In this document: positions 6,819-12,494 of the stretch, one piece after another
How the letters are laid out: each line of letters opens with the position of its first letter
How positions within the stretch are numbered: the stretch's first letter is position 1
Source: JANPLD01 sp031426355
GTDB lineage: Bacteria; Pseudomonadota; Alphaproteobacteria; Rickettsiales; UBA8987
Direction: 5' to 3'
DNA: 16,772 bases
Assembly: GCA_031426355.1 (NCBI GenBank)
Contig: JANPLD010000052.1
Location: 1-16,772 of the forward strand
Notes under the pieces: generated by a model
Database searches by the model: none
Told to the model about the DNA's origin: nothing
The model's input: the letters and a program-made list of their open reading frames with translations, nothing else
Translations under genes and position numbers: made by a program

Positions 6819-7209
6819 AAAAATATCCATATTATTTTTAGCAGCTATTCTGCTATGTAATGGCTTTGCTATTATAGGGTTTAATAACATCAAAAAACCG
6901 CAAGCTGCCTATAGCGAACTTAAAGAGATACTTGGTGAAACGGTTATAATCTGTACTGATACTAATAGCAGCAAATTCTATATCAGCTCATTTGACAGGC
7001 TTGATGAAGAGCAGAAACAGCATCTAAGGAACCTTGATTCTATTAAGAAAAATACTCATGCGTCTGATGATCACCAGAATAATGATACGGAATTTTATGT
7101 AACGCTTAACTTAAAATCAATTTCCGGGAAGATATTTGAAAATGATATTTTTACCGAAAGCTCTTTCGTTCAAACACAATTCTCCCGCGCCCCTCCTGCC
7201 CTCTCCTAA
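6802..7209 (+). CDS. Small membrane-anchored or exported protein before the TonB receptor
   Basis: A 135-residue protein with an N-terminal hydrophobic segment (ISILFLAAILLCNGFAIIGF) that may act as a signal anchor or uncleaved signal peptide. I prefer ATG 6802, directly before that segment, over ATG 6760, which would put 14 polar residues ahead of it. The start overlaps the end of the preceding gene by 17 bases. The rest is polar, with VIICTDTNSSKFY in the middle and a C-terminus ending SRAPPALS. The hydrophobic start, the 'ICT..' stretch and the final RAPP tail recall DUF2946-type small proteins found next to TonB receptor genes; this is a weak resemblance from memory. Confidence 0.7.
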   Translation: MAILSKKISILFLAAILLCNGFAIIGFNNIKKPQAAYSELKEILGETVIICTDTNSSKFYISSFDRLDEEQKQHLRNLDSIKKNTHASDDHQNNDTEFYVTLNLKSISGKIFENDIFTESSFVQTQFSRAPPALS

Positions 7210-7227
7210 AATAAGATTGTTATTTTA
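7207..7227 (+). promoter_or_regulatory. AT-rich hairpin between the small protein and receptor genes
   Basis: TAAAATAA (7207-7214), loop GATTG, TTATTTTA (7220-7227): eight perfect pairs, all A-T. It overlaps the preceding stop codon and sits 18 bases before the receptor start. It is too weak to terminate strongly, and may modulate the ratio of the two products. Confidence 0.3.
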
Positions 7228-7245
7228 ATCATTTAGGAGAATCAT

Positions 7246-9309
7246 ATGAGGTCACTTTACCATAGCTGTATTACAGCTTCAATACTACTTTTAAGCACAA
7301 CTTCCTTAGCGGAAAATATTACCAGATTAGACACTGTAACCGTTAAGGGTAATCGCGACCTGTTAACTGTTCCCATACCTTTAACACAAAGTATTATCTC
7401 AAACTCTGAAAGCGCTGCAAAAACCGAGATCAAAAAAATCGCAGGCTCGGCAAGTTTAGTCAGTAAGAAAGAATATGAGAATGTAAGGGCATCTACACCA
7501 AAAGATATACTGCAATTTGTGCCGGGTGTTTATGCGCAAGCGCGATATGGTGAGGAAACGCGTCTTTCAATAAGAGGTTCAGGACTTTCACGAACTTTCC
7601 ATTTGAGGGGTATAAAACTCCTTCAGGATGGCATACCGATGAACTTTGCTGACGGAGGTGCAGATTTTCAGGAGATAGATTCCTCCGCCTATGACCATAT
7701 TGAAGTTTATAAAGGCGCGAACGGTTTAAAATATGGCGCCAACACTTTAGGGGGAGCTATAAATTTTGTAACACCGACAGGCTATACCTCAAATAAATAT
7801 CGCGCAGGCTTGGATTTTGGCAGTTATGATACCAAACGCGCTTTTGCATCAACAGGTGAAGTTATTGGTGATGCGGATTATTTCGTGAATTTGAGCAATT
7901 CCTATTCGCGCGGATATAGGGATCACTCTGACCAGAATAATACAAAATTATTTTCCAATGTCGGATATAAATTTAATCCTGATGTTGAGACAAGATTTTA
8001 TTTCTCTTACGCAAATATCCATCAGGAAATATCGGGTAATTTAACCAAGGGACAATCCGAATCTAATCCTAAACAGGCAGCTGGAGCTAATTTGAGCGGT
8101 GACCAGCAGCGCGATTACCTGCAATATCGTTTTGCCAATAAAACTACTTTCAAAGGCGATAAAACGAAAACCAATATAGGTTTATACACTATGCAGAAAG
8201 ACCTGTACCACCCAATATTTCAGGTTGTCGACCAGCAGAATAATGATTTTGGAGCTTTTGCAGATTCAACTTATTATGGCAGCATTGCAGGCTTTGAGAA
8301 TGAGTTTTTGCTCGGCACAAACCTTTCAACAGGCAGGGTTGATGCGAAACAATTTGTGAATAATGGCGGCGTACCAACTACCATGACAAATTTCAACAAC
8401 CAGAAATCCAATAACATGGATTATTATGCAGAAAATACTTTTAAACCTACCGAGGATCTCTCACTTATTACCGGCGCGCAAATAGTTTACGCACAGCGTG
8501 AATATGCAGATTATTTCCTCTCTGATGGCAATAGAAGTGGCGAGAAATTATACAAAGGTTTCAGCCCAAAGATCGGCGCCTTATATAATTACACTGATGA
8601 TATCCAGCTCTTCACCAATTACAACTGGGGATATGAACCACCAACATTCAGCGAGTTAACCCAAAGCATAGCAGGCGTTTCAGGATTGGCAAATATCGAA
8701 GCGCAGCGTTCGCAGACTTTTGAGATAGGTACACGCGGTGAGACAGAAAAATTCTCATGGGAAGCCGCCTATTATTATTCATGGCTTAAAGATGAGCTGA
8801 TGACCTATTCCCTAGGTGGCTCGGCGACTGGCGTTCTAAATGCGAAGAATACTATCCACACAGGTATTGAGCTTGGTTTTAATGCGGTAATAACAGAAAC
8901 CGTAGGTTTGAAATTATCATACACATATAATGATTTTAAATTTGATGAAGATTCTGCATGGAGTAACAATGCAATTCCCGGGGCGCCTGACCATTATCTG
9001 GTAACAGAGCTGCGTTACACCCATCCTTCAAGCTTTTACATAGCGCCAACATTTGAGGCAACGCCAGAAAAATACCCGGTAGATATGGCAAACAGTTTAT
9101 ATGCTGACCCATATGCAATAGTTGGCTTGAAAGCAGGATATGATATCACTAAGGAAATTACAATTTTTGCTGATGCGCGAAACCTGCTAAACAAAAATTA
9201 TACTGCAACAACTGGCGTGATTACATCTCCTACTATTTCTAACCAAGCGCAACTTATTCCGGGTGATGGCAGAAGTATTTATGCGGGTCTCCGATATAAA
9301 TTTAACTGA
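7246..9309 (+). CDS. TonB-dependent outer-membrane receptor, FecA-like
   Basis: Outer-membrane gated channel that imports a ligand, usually a metal chelate, using energy from TonB-ExbB-ExbD. Signal peptide at residues 1-22 (cleavage near SLA|EN), TonB box DTVTVKG at 29-35, plug domain about 45-175 with RLSIRGSGLSRTFHLRGI, the DGIPMNFADGG turn, IEVYKGANGLKYGANTLGGAINF, then a beta-barrel ending in YAGLRYKFN. The 687-residue length is normal. RGSGLSR...RGI and ADGG...FQEID are typical of the FecA-like branch, but the ligand cannot be read. A strong AGGAG lies before the ATG. Two small exported proteins precede it, and a terminator follows. No Fur box was recognised upstream, so iron control is unproven. 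Confidence 0.93.
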   Translation: MRSLYHSCITASILLLSTTSLAENITRLDTVTVKGNRDLLTVPIPLTQSIISNSESAAKTEIKKIAGSASLVSKKEYENVRASTPKDILQFVPGVYAQARYGEETRLSIRGSGLSRTFHLRGIKLLQDGIPMNFADGGADFQEIDSSAYDHIEVYKGANGLKYGANTLGGAINFVTPTGYTSNKYRAGLDFGSYDTKRAFASTGEVIGDADYFVNLSNSYSRGYRDHSDQNNTKLFSNVGYKFNPDVETRFYFSYANIHQEISGNLTKGQSESNPKQAAGANLSGDQQRDYLQYRFANKTTFKGDKTKTNIGLYTMQKDLYHPIFQVVDQQNNDFGAFADSTYYGSIAGFENEFLLGTNLSTGRVDAKQFVNNGGVPTTMTNFNNQKSNNMDYYAENTFKPTEDLSLITGAQIVYAQREYADYFLSDGNRSGEKLYKGFSPKIGALYNYTDDIQLFTNYNWGYEPPTFSELTQSIAGVSGLANIEAQRSQTFEIGTRGETEKFSWEAAYYYSWLKDELMTYSLGGSATGVLNAKNTIHTGIELGFNAVITETVGLKLSYTYNDFKFDEDSAWSNNAIPGAPDHYLVTELRYTHPSSFYIAPTFEATPEKYPVDMANSLYADPYAIVGLKAGYDITKEITIFADARNLLNKNYTATTGVITSPTISNQAQLIPGDGRSIYAGLRYKFN

Positions 9310-9389
9310 TAAAAATAATTTATATTCACTTTACGAAAGCACTTCAGTTTAGGAACGGTAAATTTATCGCTGCTAACTTATTTACAATT

Positions 9390-9450
9390 AAGCCAGAGCA
9401 AAACTCTATTTATATTTTTTCAATAATTTTAAATTGGGTTCTGGCTTTTT
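9390..9450 (+). terminator. Long-loop terminator after the receptor gene
   Basis: AAGCCAGAGC (9390-9399) pairs with GTTCTGGCTT (9438-9447), ten pairs including one G-U, followed by a T-run to 9450. The loop of about 38 nt is long and AT-rich. It may end receptor transcripts or act as a leader structure for the gene at 9473. Confidence 0.5.
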
Positions 9451-9472
9451 AATAATAATGTTAGGAGGCTTT

Positions 9473-10402
9473 ATGGTATCTAGACAATCAAACTCACGCC
9501 GTGAACGAGATGAAGACGGACGTTTTGTAAGCGACAATGATAATCGCTCATCAAACGCACGCCAGTCACGCTCGCGCGACAACGAAGGACGTTTCAGCAG
9601 TAATAATAATTCTGGCTCTAACTCTTCAAGCAGAAACTATGATAACTACGAAGATGATAATGATAACAGATCATCATCACGCGGTGGTCGTAGCCAGTCA
9701 CGTTCATCAAACAGAGATGATTATGATAGTTATGATGATGACAGAGGATATTCTACACGCGGTAGAAACAACCAGTCATCAAACAGAGACTATGATGATA
9801 ACTACGATGATGACAGATCATCTTCTCGTGGTGGCCGTAGCCAATCGCGTTCATCAAACAGAGGCGATGATAACTATGATGATGACAGATCATCTTCTCG
9901 TGGTGGTCGTAATCAATCACGTTCATCAAACAGAAATGATGATTATGATGATAACAGATCATCTTCACGCGGTGGTCGTAGCCAATCACGTTCACGCGAT
10001 GAAGACGGACGTTTCACAAGTGAAGATGATTCAGATGATAATTACAGCTCATCATCTAACCGCAATGGTTCAAACCGTGGCGGTTCAAGGTCATCTTCCA
10101 GCAATGGAAACGGGCGTGGATGGTTCGGTGATTCTGAAGGACACGCTGAAGCAGGCCGTCATAGCCATGATAATGAAGATAACGACAATGAGGATTCTGA
10201 CAACAGAAGATCTTCATCTTCAAGCCGTAATGGTAATGGCTCAAGATCATCTTCTAATGGTTCTAACTCGAGAAGTAACGGATCTTCATCTTCCCGTAGC
10301 AGCAATAGCAGCAATAAAAGAAGCAGCGGTCAAGGACGCGGATGGTTCGGTGATTCTGAAGGCCATGCAGAGGCAGGTCGTCACAGTCATGATAATGCGT
10401 AA
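9473..10402 (+). CDS. Disordered repeat protein with GWFGDSEGHAEAGR motifs
   Basis: A 309-residue protein made almost wholly of Ser, Arg, Asp, Asn and Gly, predicted to be disordered and soluble; no signal peptide or membrane segment. It starts at ATG 9473, after a strong TTAGGAGG; an upstream ATG at 9434 lacks one. Three DEDGRF-type motifs occur (residues 13-18, then one near 37 and one near 178, as DNEGRF and DEDGRF). The central part repeats DDRSSSRGGRSQSRSSNR. Two copies of GRGWFGDSEGHAEAGRHSHD sit at residues 214-233 and 288-307, the second forming the C-terminus. I recall similar DGRF / GW[FY]GD[SP]EGH proteins in alphaproteobacteria, with no known function; desiccation or stress protection is a guess from composition. 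Ends at an intrinsic terminator. Confidence 0.85.
   Translation: MVSRQSNSRRERDEDGRFVSDNDNRSSNARQSRSRDNEGRFSSNNNSGSNSSSRNYDNYEDDNDNRSSSRGGRSQSRSSNRDDYDSYDDDRGYSTRGRNNQSSNRDYDDNYDDDRSSSRGGRSQSRSSNRGDDNYDDDRSSSRGGRNQSRSSNRNDDYDDNRSSSRGGRSQSRSRDEDGRFTSEDDSDDNYSSSSNRNGSNRGGSRSSSSNGNGRGWFGDSEGHAEAGRHSHDNEDNDNEDSDNRRSSSSSRNGNGSRSSSNGSNSRSNGSSSSRSSNSSNKRSSGQGRGWFGDSEGHAEAGRHSHDNA
9662..10007 (+). repeat. In-frame coding repeats of about 69-72 bp
   Basis: A block of about 54 bases encoding D(D/N)RSSSRGGRSQSRSSNR recurs at 9662, 9809, 9881 and 9950, with starts 147, 72 and 69 bases apart. The first gap holds a diverged copy. Spacings are multiples of three, so copy number can change without breaking the frame. 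Confidence 0.7.
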
Positions 10403-10421
10403 TAATTATTAGAACATAGAG

Positions 10422-10446
10422 AAAGGGGCTTTTTAGCCCCTTTTTT
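10422..10446 (+). terminator. Strong intrinsic terminator
   Basis: AAAGGGGCT (10422-10430), loop TTTT, AGCCCCTTT (10435-10443), then more T. Nine perfect pairs with a U-rich tail, 20 bases after the repeat-protein stop codon. Confidence 0.9.
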
Positions 10447-10478
10447 AATCCTCATTTTAAATATTTTGGAGAAATATC

Positions 10479-11306
10479 ATGCCAATTAAAGATTATACAT
10501 CAAGAACCATAGATCAGCTTATAGCAATCGATAATAGAACAGCAGTGATAACAGGCGGCGCACAAGGAATAGGTTTTGCGATCGCAAAACGCTTTGTTGA
10601 AGCAGGCGCAAATGTTATTATTGCAGATATAGATAATGGTAATAATTTAAAGAACGCTGAAAAAGAATTAAAGAAAATTTCCCATTCAGAAGATAATGTG
10701 ATCACTTTTAAATTTGATACGCGTGACCTCAAAGAAATGAAAAAAGTTGCCGATACCGCGATCAAGAAATTTGGCAGTTTAGATATCTGGGTCAATGACG
10801 CAGGTATATATCCGACAGCACACTTTCTGGATATTGAGGAAAATGAACTTCGTGAAGTGCTTGAAACAAATATTAACGGCGTATTTAACGGCGCTCAGGT
10901 TGCTGCGCAAAAGATGAAAGAACAAAAAGGCGGGGTTATTATTAATCTCTCTTCAATTACCGGCTTTAATGGCCTTGAAGAAGGCCTGTCACATTACTGC
11001 GCCTCAAAGTTTGCTATCAGGGGATTAACTGCTTCAATAGCGGCTGAACTTGGTAAATATAATATACGCGTGGTTGGCATAGCCCCTACCCTGATCGAAA
11101 CCCCGGGAACAGTTGAGCAGAGAGAGCAGGTCAAAAAGGAATCAGGTGAAGATACTTTCAAGGAAACCAAAAAGGAAATACCCCTCGGGCGCATCGGTCA
11201 GCCGGATGATATAGCGCGCGTTGCATTATTTCTCGCCAGCGATATGTCAGCATTCATCAGCGGCACAACTATAGTTGTTGATGGCGGCAATATGTGTATG
11301 GGTTAA
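10479..11306 (+). CDS. Short-chain dehydrogenase/reductase (SDR family)
   Basis: A cytoplasmic NAD(P)-dependent oxidoreductase with a classical SDR Rossmann fold. The cofactor motif TGGAQGIG is at residues 25-32. Asp50 at the end of the second strand (VIIADID) favours NAD over NADP. The structural NNAG motif appears as NDAG at 106-109. The catalytic set is Asn131 (NING), Ser148/149 (NLSS), Tyr163 and Lys167 (HYCASK). The C-terminus VVDGGNMCMG is usual. Length of 275 is normal, with about 20 extra N-terminal residues. TGGAGA precedes the ATG. The substrate is unknown; SDRs of this type include glucose/3-oxoacyl-like and stress-induced alcohol dehydrogenases. Only 32 bases separate it from a strong terminator, so its promoter is unclear. 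Confidence 0.93.
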   Translation: MPIKDYTSRTIDQLIAIDNRTAVITGGAQGIGFAIAKRFVEAGANVIIADIDNGNNLKNAEKELKKISHSEDNVITFKFDTRDLKEMKKVADTAIKKFGSLDIWVNDAGIYPTAHFLDIEENELREVLETNINGVFNGAQVAAQKMKEQKGGVIINLSSITGFNGLEEGLSHYCASKFAIRGLTASIAAELGKYNIRVVGIAPTLIETPGTVEQREQVKKESGEDTFKETKKEIPLGRIGQPDDIARVALFLASDMSAFISGTTIVVDGGNMCMG

Positions 11307-11313
11307 GCAAGGC

Positions 11314-11340
11314 AAAAAAGAGGCGCCCTAAAGCGCCTCT
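11314..11340 (-). terminator. Intrinsic terminator of the minus-strand small genes
   Basis: On the minus strand AGAGGCGC, a six-base loop and GCGCCTCT (11340 to 11319) are followed by a run of T (11319 to 11314). On the plus strand the hairpin has no U-run, so it mainly serves transcripts from the right, though it may also stop the SDR transcript. Confidence 0.8.
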
Positions 11341-11364
11341 GATAAATCAAAAATTATTTATTAT

Positions 11365-11562
11365 TTAAAAACAACCTTTGCTTGAGCATTCTTTTTCATC
11401 CATTGGCTCAAGATCATTACCGCCACCAGTTTGCTCAGCTGAAATCGCATCAGTCTTATTGTCGAACTGATGTTGAGTTTGCTTTTCAATAACTCGCTCT
11501 TCTTTCTTCTTATCTTCCTGAATTTTGGTTTCTTTAATTTTATTGCTGCCGTTATTAGCCAT
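11365..11562 (-). CDS. Small hydrophilic protein, 65 aa
   Basis: A Lys/Glu/Gln/Asn-rich protein, starting MANNGSNKIKETKIQ with a helical charged stretch EDKKKEERVIEKQ, and ending with two cysteines in ECSSKGCF (Cys59 and Cys64). No signal peptide. The gene is supported by GGGAGAG just before the ATG and by an intrinsic terminator 25 bases after the stop, in the same direction. A longer overlapping minus frame (11361-11642) lacks such support and looks like a shadow. I do not recognise the family; the composition resembles small stress-induced proteins. A 30-aa gene lies upstream on the same strand, beyond a long inverted repeat. Confidence 0.65.
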   Translation of the reverse strand: MANNGSNKIKETKIQEDKKKEERVIEKQTQHQFDNKTDAISAEQTGGGNDLEPMDEKECSSKGCF

Positions 11563-11596
11563 AACACTCTCCCTTGGTTTAAATCTCTCAAATCTG

Positions 11597-11649
11597 TGAA
11601 CACATACCGGAACCGGCCTAAATACATCCGAATTTCCGGCATGTGTTCA
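11597..11649. repeat. Long inverted repeat between two minus-strand small genes
   Basis: TGAACACATACCGGAA (11597-11612) and TTCCGGCATGTGTTCA (11634-11649) are complementary at 15 of 16 positions, with 21 bases between. The one difference is an A:C mismatch in plus-strand RNA but a G-U pair in minus-strand RNA, so the helix is complete only in the minus transcript, the direction of both flanking genes. Confidence 0.75.
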
Positions 11650-11658
11650 TAGCATCAG

Positions 11659-11751
11659 CTATTTTTTGCTGTTGCTGTTATCTTTTGTGTTTGAAGAAGA
11701 GCTTTTTGAATTGCTGTTCTTATTGTTATTACTGTTCTTTTTACCTTTCAT
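11659..11751 (-). CDS. Very small Lys/Asn/Ser-rich protein, 30 aa
   Basis: ATG at 11751 (reading left) opens a 30-residue frame beginning MKGKKNSNNNKNSNSKSS and ending NSNSKK before TAG. It contains only polar or basic residues, so it should be disordered. GGAG at a good distance before the ATG supports translation. The residue content resembles that of the 65-aa protein downstream and of the disordered protein at 9473, which suggests related physiological roles; that is inference. A random frame of such composition in AT-rich DNA is possible, so confidence is moderate. Confidence 0.5.
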   Translation of the reverse strand: MKGKKNSNNNKNSNSKSSSSNTKDNSNSKK

Positions 11752-11775
11752 AACTTACTCCATTATTAAGTTTAA

Positions 11776-11788
11776 TTCCCTTAGGGAA
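11776..11788. promoter_or_regulatory. Short palindrome upstream of the 30-aa gene
   Basis: TTCCC, TTA, GGGAA form a perfect 5-bp mirror 25 bases before the 30-aa gene start. It could be an operator; it is short enough to be chance. Confidence 0.25.
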
Positions 11789-11845
11789 GAATTTATGCTT
11801 ATTCTGCTAAAAGAACTATATGAGAAGTATTCCCGCTAAATAAAG

Positions 11846-11861
11846 GATAGATAAATCTATC
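11846..11861. promoter_or_regulatory. 16-bp palindrome between divergent genes
   Basis: GATAGATAAATCTATC has perfect 7-bp half-sites around AA. It lies midway in the 215-bp gap between the minus-strand 30-aa gene and the plus-strand acetyltransferase, about 95-105 bases from either start. The rest of the gap is AT-rich with no promoter that I can defend. Confidence 0.4.
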
Positions 11862-11966
11862 AGTATCAAATGCTTCTCTTGCAAAAGATTTAAGAAAACC
11901 CTTGTTAATTCCAAAATATTACACTAGCAAAATAGCATCCTATTTATTGAATTTTTTATATAGACC

Positions 11967-12485
11967 ATGGCTAAATCAGCTAAAATAGATTTCACTGTTC
12001 TGGACAGCAAAGTTAGTGACCTTGCTCAAGTTCGGGCGATATATAAGCATTATGTTGAGGAAACAGTTTCTTCACTTGAGGAAAAACTACCTTCCGAGCA
12101 GGAATTCCTTGAGCATTTTGAAAGCATAGTTTCGCGTGACCTGCCATTTCTGGTGGCAAAAGATAAGAAAGGCATCGTGCTTGGTTTCACTTACGTTCAA
12201 CCCTACAGAAAGCGTTCGGCATACAGATATACTCTTGAAGATTCGATTTATATCCATAAGGATTTTATCGGCAAAGGCGTTGGCAGGGCTTTGATCTGTG
12301 AAATAATGAAGAAATGCAAACAGGTTGGTTATAAGCAACTGGTTGCAATTGTTGTTGCCAGTGACAACCAGAACTCAATAGATTTCCACAAATCACAAGG
12401 CTTTGAAGAAAAAGGCAGGCTGAACAAGGTCGGTTTTAAATTCGGCAAATGGCACGATATTCTTTTATTACAGAAAGAACTATAG
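11967..12485 (+). CDS. GNAT-family N-acetyltransferase (phosphinothricin/MnaT-like)
   Basis: Transfers an acetyl group from acetyl-CoA to an amine. The 172 residues match the phosphinothricin acetyltransferase/MnaT branch of GNAT: YKHYVEETVSSLEEKLPS near the N-terminus, FTYVQPYRKRSAYRYTLEDSIYI in the middle, the acetyl-CoA loop GKGVGRAL (residues 102-109), SDNQNSIDFHKSQGF and the final GFKFGKWHDILLLQK. Members acetylate methionine derivatives or related small amines; the true substrate is unknown and herbicide resistance should not be assumed. No Shine-Dalgarno is evident before ATG 11967. The protease gene starts nine bases after the stop, so the two are probably co-transcribed. Confidence 0.9.
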   Translation: MAKSAKIDFTVLDSKVSDLAQVRAIYKHYVEETVSSLEEKLPSEQEFLEHFESIVSRDLPFLVAKDKKGIVLGFTYVQPYRKRSAYRYTLEDSIYIHKDFIGKGVGRALICEIMKKCKQVGYKQLVAIVVASDNQNSIDFHKSQGFEEKGRLNKVGFKFGKWHDILLLQKEL

Positions 12486-12494
12486 GAAAAAGGC

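Noticed and set aside
9346..9378. EcfG-type stress promoter (GGAAC near 9352)
   Set aside because: GGAAC is present but at 16-17 bases downstream there is CTAAC instead of the CGTT-like -10 element.
9537..10412. 291-aa reading frame rich in Met, His, Thr and Val
   Set aside because: It is the +1 shadow of the Ser/Arg/Asp repeat gene; its composition follows from repeated TCA/GAT/CGT codons, and the true frame has the Shine-Dalgarno and conserved motifs.
11361..11642. 93-aa minus-strand frame overlapping the 65-aa gene
   Set aside because: No Shine-Dalgarno; its 5' end runs through the inverted repeat and its composition is not protein-like compared with the 65-aa frame, which has both ribosome site and terminator.
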